From NCBI RefSeq assembly GCF_020164955.1, contig NZ_JAIUHG010000005.1:1-64000 (forward strand): a stretch of DNA of 64,000 nt, written 5' to 3'. Every line of letters begins with the position of its first letter. The stretch's first letter is position 1. The position numbers and the translations under genes are program-made. Source of the stretch: Mesorhizobium sp. CA8. Lineage in GTDB: Bacteria > Pseudomonadota > Alphaproteobacteria > Rhizobiales > Rhizobiaceae. The notes beneath the pieces are model-generated. The model had not been told where the DNA came from, made no database searches, and saw nothing but the letters and a program-made list of their open reading frames with translations. Positions 25,366 through 34,083 of the stretch are shown in pieces.

Positions 25366-26133
25366 CTACTCAAGCGCTGTCTCGATCAGCCGGACCTCGA
25401 TCTCCTCGCAAATCCGGCGGATCGAGGCAATGTCGCAGCGGTCGGTGATGAAGGTGTTCACCTGCGAAAGATGGCCGATCCGAACCGGCGCCGTGCGCTC
25501 GAATTTGGTCCGGTCGGAGACCAGGATGACGTGGCGGGCATTGGCGATGATGGCCTGCGCCACCTTCACCTCGCGAAAATCGAAATCGAGCAGCGCGCCA
25601 TCATGGTCGATCGCCGAGGCGCCTATGACGGCGTAGTCAACCTTGAACTGACGGATGAAATCGACGGCCGCTTCGCCGACGACGCCACCGTCGGAACCGC
25701 GCACCACGCCGCCGGCGATCACCACCTCGATCGTCGGGTAGATGCGCATCCTGTTGGCAACATTGATGTTATTTGTGATGACCATAAGCCCGTTATGGTC
25801 GAGCAACGCCTTGCTGACGGCCTCAGTGGTGGTGCCGATATTGATGAACAGCGAGGCATTGTCCGGGATCAGCCGCGCCGCCGCGCTGCCGATCGCCTCC
25901 TTCTCGTCGGCGGCGATCTTGCGGCGCGCCTCGTATTCCATGTTCTCGATGCCGGACGGGAACAGCGCGCCGCCATGGATGCGGGTGAGCAGGCGCTGAT
26001 CGCAGAGATCGTTGAGGTCCTTTCGGATGGTCTGTGGCGTCACGTTGAAATGCGTCGCAAGGTCATCGACCAGCACCCGGCCATGATCTTTCGCCCTCTG
26101 GACGATCTCGGCATGGCGTGGCGAAAGAAACAT
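25366..26133 (-). CDS. glpR: DeoR-family repressor of the glycerol operon
   Basis: The 255-aa regulator has an N-terminal DeoR helix-turn-helix (VDDLATHFNVTPQTIRKDLN) with the adjacent segment DLCDQRLLTRIHGGALFPSG typical of the family. The C-terminal sugar-phosphate-binding domain shows INIGTTTEAVSKALLDH and IGASAIDHDGALLDFDF. It should sense glycerol 3-phosphate and repress glpD and the operon. The start at 26133 follows ggagg. It lies upstream of the operon on the same strand with a dyad both in front of itself and in front of glpD, which suggests autoregulation. Confidence 0.95.
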   Translation of the reverse strand: MFLSPRHAEIVQRAKDHGRVLVDDLATHFNVTPQTIRKDLNDLCDQRLLTRIHGGALFPSGIENMEYEARRKIAADEKEAIGSAAARLIPDNASLFINIGTTTEAVSKALLDHNGLMVITNNINVANRMRIYPTIEVVIAGGVVRGSDGGVVGEAAVDFIRQFKVDYAVIGASAIDHDGALLDFDFREVKVAQAIIANARHVILVSDRTKFERTAPVRIGHLSQVNTFITDRCDIASIRRICEEIEVRLIETALE

Positions 26134-26146
26134 CGCGCGTCCTCCA

Positions 26147-26181
26147 TTTTCGTTTTTTCCGTCTATATCGGAAAACGAAAG
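26147..26181. promoter_or_regulatory. Putative GlpR autoregulatory operator
   Basis: An imperfect palindrome lies about 14 bp upstream of the glpR start: ttttcgttttttccg (26147-26161) against cggaaaacgaaag (26169-26181). It shares the TTCG/CGAA elements with the dyad before glpD. The position suits repression of glpR by its own product. Confidence 0.5.
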
Positions 26182-26258
26182 CGAAGAAAAGGCATAAGCC
26201 GGCTAACGAAAATCAACTGATTGCAAAAGGCAAACCAGTGCGGAACACGTCTGCTGCC

Positions 26259-27671
26259 TCAGGATGAGCGCCGCGCAATCTCGGATATGACGTCGAACGC
26301 CGCGTCGACATCGGCCGCCGTCGAGTCGAATTGCCCCGCCTGAAAGCGGATCGCCACGCGCCCATCGACCCGCGTTTGCGTCAGGTAAATGCGGCCATCT
26401 GTGTTGATGGCGTTGACCAAGCGCAGATTGTGCTCGTCCGGGTCGGCACCTGAAGGCGCTTGGTGCCGGAACGAGAACAGCGAAAGCATTGGCTCGCTGA
26501 CGAGCTCGAAATCCTCTTCCCTGGCAAGGCGCGCGGCAAGCCCTGCGCTCCAGACGACATGATTGCGGATCATGGTGCGCAGACCCTCGAGGCCATGGGC
26601 ACGCAGCAGGAACCAAAGTTTCAGGGCGCGGAAGCGGCGGCCGAGCGGCACCGACCATTCCGAATAGTTGATGATGCCGTCATGACCCAGCGTCTTCAGA
26701 AACTCCGGCTTGATGGCCAGCGTGCGCACGAGATCTTCCGGTTGGCGGACGAACTGGATCGAGCAATCGAATTGCGCGCCGAGCCACTTGTGCGGATTGA
26801 AGACGATGGAATCAGCGCCTTCGACGCCGGCCCAGAAATGCCGGTACTCCGGGCAGATCATCGCCGACCCGGCCCAGGCGGCGTCGACATGCAGATAAAG
26901 CCCGTGCCGCTTCGCGACCGCGGCCACCGCCGCGATGTCGTCGGTTCCGCCGGTGCTGGTGCCGCCGACGCAGGCGATGATGCCGGCCGGCAGCAGGCCG
27001 GCCTCGCGGTCGGCGACGATCGCGGCCTCGAGTGCGTCCGTATCCATCGCACGAAAACGTCCGGAGACCGGGACGCGGACAAGATTGTCCTCGCCGATGC
27101 CGGAAACCCAGATGGCGCGGTCGATCGAGGTATGGACCTGGTCGGAGGAATAGACGCGCAGCTTCTCCTGCCCGGCCAGCCCCTTTTTGTTGCCCTGCCA
27201 GTCAAGCGCCCGCTCGCGCATGGTGAGCACCGCCGCAAGCGTCGCCGACGAGGCCGAATCCTGGATGACGCCGGAAAAGCCCTCGGGCAGGCCAAGCGCC
27301 TGGCGCATCCAGTCGACGATGCGCGTCTCGAGCTCTGTCGCTGCCGGCGAGGTCTGCCACAGCATGCATTGCGCGGCCATCGCCGAGACCAGATACTCCG
27401 CCACGACCGAAACCGGCGCGGCATTGGCCGGGAAATAGGCGAAGAAGCGCGGATGCTGCCAATGCGTCATGCCCGGCACGATCTTCGCTTCGAAATCGGC
27501 GAAGATCCTGTCCATCGGCTCGGGCAATTCGGGTGGCGAGGTCTCGATGCTCCTGAAAATCTCGCCCGGCGCGATTGCCGGCCGCACCGGGCGGTGGCGC
27601 AAGCCGGCGCGGTAATCGACGCCCCAATCGGCCGCCCGCCTCGACCAGTCGCGGAATTCCTCATTGTCCAT
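26259..27671 (-). CDS. PLP-dependent group II amino-acid decarboxylase
   Basis: The 470-aa fold-type I enzyme belongs to the aromatic amino-acid decarboxylase family. The PLP lysine is in NPHKWLGAQFDCSIQF. The pocket motifs GVIQDSASSATLAAVLTMRE, YLHVDAAWAGSA and GTTSTGG-like CVGGTSTGGTDD are present. It would remove CO2 from an aromatic or related amino acid; the substrate cannot be read from sequence. It begins with MDNEEFRDWSRRAADWGVDY, which is typical. It lies between glpR and the Anbu cluster on the same strand and shows no functional link to either. Confidence 0.87.
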   Translation of the reverse strand: MDNEEFRDWSRRAADWGVDYRAGLRHRPVRPAIAPGEIFRSIETSPPELPEPMDRIFADFEAKIVPGMTHWQHPRFFAYFPANAAPVSVVAEYLVSAMAAQCMLWQTSPAATELETRIVDWMRQALGLPEGFSGVIQDSASSATLAAVLTMRERALDWQGNKKGLAGQEKLRVYSSDQVHTSIDRAIWVSGIGEDNLVRVPVSGRFRAMDTDALEAAIVADREAGLLPAGIIACVGGTSTGGTDDIAAVAAVAKRHGLYLHVDAAWAGSAMICPEYRHFWAGVEGADSIVFNPHKWLGAQFDCSIQFVRQPEDLVRTLAIKPEFLKTLGHDGIINYSEWSVPLGRRFRALKLWFLLRAHGLEGLRTMIRNHVVWSAGLAARLAREEDFELVSEPMLSLFSFRHQAPSGADPDEHNLRLVNAINTDGRIYLTQTRVDGRVAIRFQAGQFDSTAADVDAAFDVISEIARRSS

Positions 27672-27730
27672 ATTTTTCCTCCCAGCGGCTGTCGAAGATA
27701 GCCGGCCGGCCGAACCGCTCTCGGAAAGCC

Positions 27731-28462
27731 CTACCCCGGAAAATCCGGCAGATTTGAAAAAGCGATTTTCAGCGCCTTGGACCAGCCGTCCGAAATGGTG
27801 CGGTAGTAAGGATCATCATGGCCGATCCGTCGGTTCAGCCCCACCCTGAGCGCATCCTGTTCGAGGAACAGCAGATCGAGCGGCAGCCCGACCGAGAGGT
27901 TGGATTTCAGCGTCGAATCGAACGACACCAGAAGCAGCTTCACCGTTTCGGCCAGGCTCATTGTCCGGTCATAGGCGCGGATGATGATCGGCTTGCCGTA
28001 TTTCGTCTCGCCGATCTGGAAGAAAGGCGTGTCGTCGGTCGACTCGATGAAATTGCCTTCCGGATAGATCATGAACAGCCGCGGCGGGCTGCCCTTGATC
28101 TGGCCGCCGAGGATGAAGGAGGCATTGAAGTAGGAATCCGCCTTGTCGCCGTTCGGCGAGGCATGTTCTATCACTTCCTTCACCGTATCGCCGACCAGCC
28201 GCACTGTCTGGTACATGGACGGGGTTTCGAGCAGCTTCGGATGACGGTCGCCGGCGGCCTTGTTGCGTTCGTCGAGAAGGCTGACCACGGCTTGCGTCGT
28301 GGCAAGATTGCCCGCCGACATCAGCACGATGACGCGCTCGCCGGGCTGTTCCCACACATGCATCTTCTTGAAGGTCGAGATCGAATCCATGCCGGCATTG
28401 GTGCGCGTGTCGGACATGAACACGAGCCCGCGATCGATCTTGAGGCCGACGCAATAGGTCAT
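27731..28462 (-). CDS. Anbu-type proteasome-like peptidase
   Basis: The 243-aa protein is the bacterial proteasome homologue Anbu. It opens MTYCVGLKIDRGLVFMSDTR with Thr2 as the expected N-terminal nucleophile after Met removal, Asp in SDTR, and a Lys in the FKKM segment as proton shuttle. The rest has the Ntn-hydrolase beta-sandwich pattern (VIVLMSAGNLATTQAVVSLL). It is the last gene of a conserved four-gene cluster with transglutaminase-like, alpha-E and ATP-grasp proteins. The peptide or protein it cuts is not known. Confidence 0.9.
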   Translation of the reverse strand: MTYCVGLKIDRGLVFMSDTRTNAGMDSISTFKKMHVWEQPGERVIVLMSAGNLATTQAVVSLLDERNKAAGDRHPKLLETPSMYQTVRLVGDTVKEVIEHASPNGDKADSYFNASFILGGQIKGSPPRLFMIYPEGNFIESTDDTPFFQIGETKYGKPIIIRAYDRTMSLAETVKLLLVSFDSTLKSNLSVGLPLDLLFLEQDALRVGLNRRIGHDDPYYRTISDGWSKALKIAFSNLPDFPG

Positions 28463-28474
28463 GGTCGCTCTTCT

Positions 28475-28580
28475 GCTAAAGCAATTCCAGGAAAGCGGGC
28501 AGCGGTTTTCCGCCCTGAATTGCGTGAAAACAAAGAGATAGAGCGGTTCGGCGATTCTATCAAACGCTGAACCGCTCCAG
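28475..28580. repeat. Interspersed palindromic repeat, copy 1
   Basis: This is one of three related intergenic elements in the window (also 32889-32948 and 37547-37652). It has a first hairpin built on gcaattcc and gaattgc with a ggtttttcc-type centre, and a second with arms agcggttc and gaaccgct. It fills the spacer between the transglutaminase and Anbu genes and may affect the shared mRNA. Confidence 0.7.
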
Positions 28581-28595
28581 CGATTCCGGAGCAGA

Positions 28596-29390
28596 TTACT
28601 GCTCTACCGTGACGCTGACGGCAAGCTTCTCTTGCGCCTGTCCCAAGAGTATCCCCGACACCGGCGAGGCGTCGCGATAGTCGCGCCCCGTCGCCACCCG
28701 CACATAACGTTCGTCGGGAGAGATACCGTTGGCCGGGTCGAAGGCAACCCATCCGAGCCCGACGACATAGACCTCGGCCCAGGCGTGGCTCGCGGCCTGT
28801 TCGACGGCCGCATCCATCATCAGATAGCCGCTAACGTAGCGGGCGGGAAAACCGAGGGCGCCGGCTGCCGCGATGAAGATGTGGCTGTGGTCCTGGCAGA
28901 CGCCGGCCTTCAGCGCCAGCGCTTCTTCCGCAGGCGTCACGACGCTGGTCGTGCCCGGCCTGTAGGCGACGCGCTCGCGGATGGCGCCCATCAGCCGGTG
29001 CAATCGTTCGATCTCGGTGCCCTGCCCGGCCGCGCCGGCAAGTTCGCGTATGCCCTCGCCGGCAGCGGTAAGCTGCGTCTGCTGTGCGAACAGCCAGAGC
29101 GGCGCAAAGCCCTGATGCGGGCCGGTCACGCCCGCCGTGTCATGCGTGGTCACGTCTCCGGCCGCCTCGACGATGATCGAGTTCTGGCCGCTCTCAGCGC
29201 TCGCAAGCCGCGTGTCATTGCCGAAATGATCGGTGAAGCGCACCTCCTCGCGCGCGCCTTCCACCTTGATCGCCCAGGGGCCGACGGTCTGCGTGCGCCC
29301 GCTGGAAGGGATCAGGCGCAGCCGCTGCAGCAGATACTGCACCGGCTGATCGTAACGGTACTCGGTGCGATGGGTGATCTTGAGCCGCAT
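28596..29390 (-). CDS. Transglutaminase-like cysteine protease
   Basis: The 264-aa protein has an N-terminal beta domain (MRLKITHRTEYRYDQPVQYL, the family start) and a catalytic core. The nucleophile Cys is in LKAGVCQDHSHIFIAAAGAL, the His in SHAWAEVYVVGLGWVAFDPA, and an Asp follows. Such proteins occur in the Anbu/ATP-grasp/alpha-E clusters and are proposed to cut or trim a peptide made or tagged by the ATP-grasp partner. It sits 21 bp after the alpha-E gene on the same strand. Confidence 0.93.
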   Translation of the reverse strand: MRLKITHRTEYRYDQPVQYLLQRLRLIPSSGRTQTVGPWAIKVEGAREEVRFTDHFGNDTRLASAESGQNSIIVEAAGDVTTHDTAGVTGPHQGFAPLWLFAQQTQLTAAGEGIRELAGAAGQGTEIERLHRLMGAIRERVAYRPGTTSVVTPAEEALALKAGVCQDHSHIFIAAAGALGFPARYVSGYLMMDAAVEQAASHAWAEVYVVGLGWVAFDPANGISPDERYVRVATGRDYRDASPVSGILLGQAQEKLAVSVTVEQ

Positions 29391-29411
29391 AGCGTTCGCC
29401 CTCGGCTGTAC

Positions 29412-30353
29412 TCAATAGAACCGGTAGTCCTGGGCGATCTCGTCGCCCAGCCTGGTGTTGTCGCGAATGAACTCGTGCAGGAACTCGTGCAGGCCGTGAT
29501 CGAATATGTCTTTGATCGAGCCCTTCCTGAGCATCGCCTGGATCTTCTCGGCCGTAGCATGGCAGGCATGGCGCTCGCCGTAATCGTCGGCGAGGAATTT
29601 CAAATGCTCGCCGAGGAAGCGGTAGCAGAAGGTCAGCGAGCGCGGCATGCGCACATTGAGGATCAGATAATCGGCGATATTGGTCGGCTTATAGTCGGCT
29701 TCATAAACCCAGCGGTAGGAGCGGTGCGCCGACACCGAGCGCAGGATCGACTCCCACTGGTAGTTGTCCAGCGTCGAGCCGACCCAGGACAGCGAAGGTA
29801 GGAGCACATAATATTTCACGTCGAGGATGCGCGCCGTGTTGTCGGCGCGTTCGACATAGGTGCCGAGCTGCGAGAAATCGAAAATCTCGTTGCGCAGCAT
29901 CGTGCCGTAGAACGAACCGCGGATCAGCGCCGTCTCGCGCTTGATGGCATCGAGCACCGTCGGCAGGTCGCGTTCATCGACGGGCCTCGCCAGCATGCGC
30001 TTGAGCGACATCCAGGCTTCGTTGATGCTTTCCCAAGTCTCGCGCGTCAGCGCCGTGCGCACCATGCGGGCATTGTTGCGCGCTGTCTCGATCGACGACA
30101 TCGTGCTCGACGGGTTCGAGGTGTCGCGCAGCAGGAAATCCGAGACGTTTGCGGCGGTGTAGTCCTGGTATTTCTGGCTGAAGGCGATATCCGAACCGGC
30201 GCTGAGCAGCACCGAGTTCCACTCTTCGGATGCATCCTGGGTGCGCGTCAGCGCCATGCGCAAGCCGGCATCGACCAGGCGCGCCATGTTTTCGGCCCGC
30301 TCGATATAGCGGTTCATCCAGTAGAGACCGTTGGCGGTGCGGCCAAGAAGCAT
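29412..30353 (-). CDS. Alpha-E domain protein
   Basis: The 313-aa all-helical protein matches the alpha-E family (MLLGRTANGLYWMNRYIERA, then ENMARLVDAGLRMALTR). These proteins have no known enzymatic activity and are nearly always encoded beside circularly permuted ATP-grasp and transglutaminase proteins, which suggests a partner in amide-bond (peptide) metabolism. It lies between the ATP-grasp and the transglutaminase gene and is probably co-expressed with both. Confidence 0.93.
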   Translation of the reverse strand: MLLGRTANGLYWMNRYIERAENMARLVDAGLRMALTRTQDASEEWNSVLLSAGSDIAFSQKYQDYTAANVSDFLLRDTSNPSSTMSSIETARNNARMVRTALTRETWESINEAWMSLKRMLARPVDERDLPTVLDAIKRETALIRGSFYGTMLRNEIFDFSQLGTYVERADNTARILDVKYYVLLPSLSWVGSTLDNYQWESILRSVSAHRSYRWVYEADYKPTNIADYLILNVRMPRSLTFCYRFLGEHLKFLADDYGERHACHATAEKIQAMLRKGSIKDIFDHGLHEFLHEFIRDNTRLGDEIAQDYRFY

Positions 30354-30369
30354 GTCAGGCCCCTAGGGC

Positions 30370-30403
30370 TAGCGAATAGGGAGTAGCGAATAGCGAACAG
30401 GGA
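30370..30403 (+). repeat. Short tagcgaa repeats
   Basis: Three tagcgaa units (starts 30370, 30384 and 30391) with intervening tagggag and caggga lie between the ATP-grasp and alpha-E genes. They look like a slipped minisatellite in the spacer of the operon, and no function is evident. Confidence 0.6.
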
Positions 30404-30441
30404 AGAATACGTTTCATAATTGTTGCGTCCCCCTGCTCGCC

Positions 30442-31878
30442 TCAGTCATCCAACACCCAGGTGTCTTTCGTCCCGCCGCCTTGTGAGGAATTGACCACCA
30501 GGGACCCCTCCTTGAGCGCGACGCGTGTCAAACCGCCCGGCACAATCTGGATACGATCCGAAACCAGCACATAAGGCCGAAGGTCGACATGGCGCGGCGA
30601 CAGGCCCTTTTCGGTCAGGATCGGGCAGGTCGACAGCGCCAGCGTCGGCTGGGCGATATAGTTCGAGGGCTTCGCCTGCAGCTTCTTGGCGAACGCCTCA
30701 CATTCCTTCTTGGTCGCCGCCGGGCCGACCAGCATCCCGTAGCCGCCCGAGCCGTGCACTTCCTTGATCACCAGCTCGCCGATGTGCTCGAGCACATATT
30801 TCAGGCTGTCCGGCTCCGAGCAGCGCCAGGTCGGGATGTTGCCGAGGATCGCCTTGCGGCCGGTGTAGAACTCGACGATCTCTGGCATGTAGGAATAGAT
30901 CGCCTTGTCGTCGGCGATGCCGGTGCCAGGCGCATTGGCGATCGTGATGTTGCCGGCGCGGTAGACATCCATGATGCCCGGCACGCCAAGCGCGGAATCC
31001 GGCCGGAAGGTCAGCGGATCGAGGAAGTTGTCGTCGACGCGCCGGTAGAGCACGTCGATCTGCTTGTAGCCTTCCGTGGTTCGCATCGCGACATGGCCGT
31101 CGACGACGCGCAGATCCTGCCCTTCCACGAGTTGCACGCCCATCTGGTCGGCAAGGAACGCATGTTCGAAATAGGCCGAGTTGTAGGAACCCGGCGTCAG
31201 CACCGCGATGGTCGGCGTGCCCTTTGCGCTTTGCGGCCTGACCGCGGCCAGCGACTGGCGTAGGAGTTGCGGATAATTCTCGACCGGCCGAACCTTGATT
31301 TTCTGGAACAGCTCCGGAAAGAGCTGCATCATCGTCTCACGGTTCTCCAGCATGTAGGAGACGCCCGACGGCGTGCGGGCATTGTCCTCCAGCACGTAGA
31401 ACTCGTTCTCCGAGATGCGGACGATATCGACGCCGATAATGTGGGTGTAGACGCCGGCCGGCGGCCTGACCCCGATCATCTCGGGCAGGAAGGCCTCGTT
31501 CCTGGCGATCAGATCCTTGGGTACGCGCCCGGCGCGCAGGATCTCCTGGCGGTGGTAGATGTCATCGAGAAAGGCGTTCAGCGCCTGCACGCGCTGCTCG
31601 ATGCCTTGCGTCAGCCGGCGCCATTCCTGGCCAGAGAGGATGCGCGGGACAATGTCGAAAGGGATCAGCCGCTCGGACGCTTCCTGCTCGCCATAGACGG
31701 CAAAGGTGATGCCGGTCTTGCGGAAGACGCGCTCGGCATCCTGCATCTTCTGGGTAAGCCTGGCCGGGTCCTGCTCCTTCAGCCAGCGATCGTAAGCCTC
31801 ATATGGTCTTCTCAATCCGGAGACTTCCGGAAGCATTTCGTCGAACGCTGCCAATCGCGTACTCCCCTCTGAGGTCAT
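30442..31878 (-). CDS. Circularly permuted ATP-grasp protein
   Basis: The 478-aa protein is a circularly permuted ATP-grasp enzyme, which joins a carboxylate to an amine with ATP. Visible elements are YVLEDNARTPSGVSYMLENR, GTGIADDKAIYSYMPEIVEF and VIKEVHGSGGYGMLVGPAAT (nucleotide-binding loop), with a conserved GGGTKDTWVLDD end. It leads the four-gene Anbu cluster. The ATG at 31878 is preferred; a TTG at 31911 would add 11 residues. The product of the reaction, perhaps a short peptide or tag, is not known. Confidence 0.92.
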   Translation of the reverse strand: MTSEGSTRLAAFDEMLPEVSGLRRPYEAYDRWLKEQDPARLTQKMQDAERVFRKTGITFAVYGEQEASERLIPFDIVPRILSGQEWRRLTQGIEQRVQALNAFLDDIYHRQEILRAGRVPKDLIARNEAFLPEMIGVRPPAGVYTHIIGVDIVRISENEFYVLEDNARTPSGVSYMLENRETMMQLFPELFQKIKVRPVENYPQLLRQSLAAVRPQSAKGTPTIAVLTPGSYNSAYFEHAFLADQMGVQLVEGQDLRVVDGHVAMRTTEGYKQIDVLYRRVDDNFLDPLTFRPDSALGVPGIMDVYRAGNITIANAPGTGIADDKAIYSYMPEIVEFYTGRKAILGNIPTWRCSEPDSLKYVLEHIGELVIKEVHGSGGYGMLVGPAATKKECEAFAKKLQAKPSNYIAQPTLALSTCPILTEKGLSPRHVDLRPYVLVSDRIQIVPGGLTRVALKEGSLVVNSSQGGGTKDTWVLDD

Positions 31879-32023
31879 TTCACTGGCCCCGCCGGAGAAA
31901 ATCAAGCGCAATCGGTGATTTAGGAAGCCGTGACGGCCACTCTATGCAAATTGCCTAAAATCAAGGCATGGACAGCAAGGCCGGGTCAGCTCCTGCTTCC
32001 CGGAGGGGCACAGACAGGCCCGG

Positions 32024-32260
32024 TCAGAACGCCCGGAAGGTCACGATGGTGAAGGTGTCCTTGATTCCAGGCAGAATCTGCACCCGCTCGTTGACGAAAT
32101 GGCCGACGTCTTCCTCGTCGTCGATATAGAATTTGGCAAGCAGGTCGTAATTGCCCGCGGTCGAGTAGATCTCGGAGGCGATCTCGGCATCGGCGAGCGC
32201 GCTGGCGACCTCATAGGACTTGCCCAGGTCGCACTTGATCTGCACGAAAAATGCCTTCAT
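32024..32260 (-). CDS. Stand-alone Lrp/AsnC ligand-binding domain
   Basis: The 78-aa protein (MKAFFVQIKCDLGKSYEVAS, then GNYDLLAKFYIDDEEDVGHF) is the RAM effector-binding domain of Lrp/AsnC regulators without a DNA-binding domain. Such single domains form oligomers that bind amino acids and may modulate full-length Lrp proteins by mixed assembly. It is encoded alone, 146 bp upstream-side of the ATP-grasp gene, with no clear operon partner. Confidence 0.9.
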   Translation of the reverse strand: MKAFFVQIKCDLGKSYEVASALADAEIASEIYSTAGNYDLLAKFYIDDEEDVGHFVNERVQILPGIKDTFTIVTFRAF

Positions 32261-32471
32261 TGCCCGGTCCTGCCAGCCTGCTTCATGAATAAGCGGCCCT
32301 TGTGGCAGACTGCTGCCCGGCTTTCAAGCTTCACGCGCCGCGCACCTCGAAGAGCACCTGATCCCGCTTCCCCACGCCGAAATGGCGAAATCTTCGCAAC
32401 CCGATGAAACCACGCCATGCCGCGACGCGTGTGTTAGAATCGTTCGCCAAGCGAATTCCGGGAGGCAGGCC

Positions 32472-32891
32472 ATGCGCCGCGCATTGTTCGCACTAGCACT
32501 TGTTCTGATGTTGATAGGCTCGCTTGCTTTCGCCGGCGACGCCGAGATCAAGGCCGCGCAGACGGTCATCGACAGCCAGTTGAAAGCCTTCATCGCCGAT
32601 GACGGCGCCACCGCCTACAGCTTCGCCGCGCCGAACGTGAAGCAGATCTTTCCGAGCGTCGACACCTTCATGAACATGGTGACGAATGGCTACGCGCCGG
32701 TGCGCAAGCCCCGATCCTATTCCTTCGGCAAGGTGGAGGAGACCGCGCCCGGTTCGATCGTCCAGCAGATGCTGATCGTCGGGCCCGACGGCAAGGATTA
32801 TGAGGCGGTCTATACGCTGCAGCGGCAGGCGGACGGCAGTTTCAAGATCACCGGCTGCAGCCTGCGCGCTGCGACCTCGGTCAGCACCTGA
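32472..32891 (+). CDS. DUF4864 secreted protein
   Basis: The 139-aa protein has a signal peptide (MRRALFALALVLMLIGSLAF, cleavage near FAGDA) and a DUF4864 domain (AQTVIDSQLKAFIADDGATA, then LQRQADGSFKITGC). These proteins are NTF2-like in outline and of unknown role, probably periplasmic. The ATG at 32472 follows gggaggc; an earlier in-frame ATG would place the signal peptide inside the chain. The stop overlaps a copy of the interspersed repeat. Confidence 0.85.
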   Translation: MRRALFALALVLMLIGSLAFAGDAEIKAAQTVIDSQLKAFIADDGATAYSFAAPNVKQIFPSVDTFMNMVTNGYAPVRKPRSYSFGKVEETAPGSIVQQMLIVGPDGKDYEAVYTLQRQADGSFKITGCSLRAATSVST

Positions 32892-32948
32892 GCAATATCG
32901 GGAAAATGCGAAGCGATTTTGCGTCCGCAATTGCGTCAAAACAAATGC
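32889..32948. repeat. Interspersed palindromic repeat, copy 2
   Basis: This is a partial, diverged copy of the family (tgagcaatatcgggaaaa, then gcgtccgcaattgcgtc) that starts at the stop codon of the DUF4864 gene and ends just before tgt. Only the first hairpin is present. Confidence 0.6.
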
Positions 32949-32952
32949 GGCG

Positions 32953-34083
32953 TCAAAGCGCCGGAATATCGCCCCGGATCCAACCTTCGGTGATCTCGGC
33001 GGCGCGCGCTTCGAAGGCTTGCGCCTCGATGGCTGCCCGGATGTCCTGCATCAGCTTCTGATAGTAGGACAGATTGTTCCAGGTCAGCAGCATGGCGCCG
33101 AGCGCTTCCTGCGAGCGCACCAGGTGATGCAGATAGGCGCGCGAATAATCGCGCGCGGCCGGGCAATCGCTTTCCTCGTCGAGCGGCCGCGGATCGTCGG
33201 CATGGCGGGCATTCCTGAGATTGACCTTGCCGCGGCGCGTGTAGGCAAGGCCGTGGCGGCCGGCGCGCGTCGGCATCACACAGTCAAACATGTCGATGCC
33301 GCGCGCCACCGATTTCAATATATCGTCCGGTGTGCCGACGCCCATCAGGTAGCGCGGTCTGTCGGCCGGCAGCTCCGGGCAGGTGATGTCGAGCATCTCA
33401 AGCATCACCGATTGCGGCTCGCCGACCGCCAGCCCGCCGACGGCATAGCCCTTCAGATCCATCGCCTTCAGCGCCTGCGCCGAACGCACGCGCAGCGGCG
33501 CGCTGTCGCCGCCCTGGACGATGCCGAACATCGCCTTGCCCGGCTGGTCGCCGAACGCCGTCTTGCAGCGCTCGGCCCAGCGCAGCGACAATTCCATGGC
33601 GCGCTCGATCTCCTTGGGCTTTGCCGGAAGTGCCGTGCACTCGTCGAGTTGCATCTGGATATCGGAATCGAGCAGTCCCTGGATCTCGATCGACCGTTCC
33701 GGTGACATTTCGTAAGCTGCGCCGTCGATATGCGAGCGGAAGGTGACGCCCTGTTCGGTCAGTTTCCTGAGCTTCGACAGCGACATGACCTGGAAGCCGC
33801 CGCTGTCGGTCAGGATCGGATATGGCCAGCGCGCGAACTCATGCAGGCCGCCGAGTCTGGCCACGCGCTCGGCGCCCGGCCGCAGCATCAGATGGTAGGT
33901 GTTGCCAAGGATGATGTCGGCGCCGAGGCCGCGCACCTGATCCATATACATGGTCTTGACCGTGCCGCCGGTACCGACCGGCATGAAGGCAGGCGTGCGG
34001 ATCTCGCCGCGTGGCATCGAGACGAGGCCGCGCCTGGCCTTACCATCGTTAGCAAGCACCTTGAAGGAAAAAGTCTTAGCCAT
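32953..34083 (-). CDS. tgt: Queuine/preQ1 tRNA-guanine transglycosylase
   Basis: The 376-aa enzyme swaps guanine-34 for preQ1 in GUN-anticodon tRNAs. Key motifs are [14 protein letters not shown] (catalytic Asp), [10 protein letters not shown] and [14 protein letters not shown]. The zinc region reads [19 protein letters not shown]. Where most bacterial Tgt proteins have three Cys (CxCxxC), only one is present, so the zinc site is altered. The start at 34083 overlaps the upstream small gene by eight bases. With queA two genes upstream it completes the last queuosine steps. Confidence 0.96.
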   Translation of the reverse strand: MAKTFSFKVLANDGKARRGLVSMPRGEIRTPAFMPVGTGGTVKTMYMDQVRGLGADIILGNTYHLMLRPGAERVARLGGLHEFARWPYPILTDSGGFQVMSLSKLRKLTEQGVTFRSHIDGAAYEMSPERSIEIQGLLDSDIQMQLDECTALPAKPKEIERAMELSLRWAERCKTAFGDQPGKAMFGIVQGGDSAPLRVRSAQALKAMDLKGYAVGGLAVGEPQSVMLEMLDITCPELPADRPRYLMGVGTPDDILKSVARGIDMFDCVMPTRAGRHGLAYTRRGKVNLRNARHADDPRPLDEESDCPAARDYSRAYLHHLVRSQEALGAMLLTWNNLSYYQKLMQDIRAAIEAQAFEARAAEITEGWIRGDIPAL

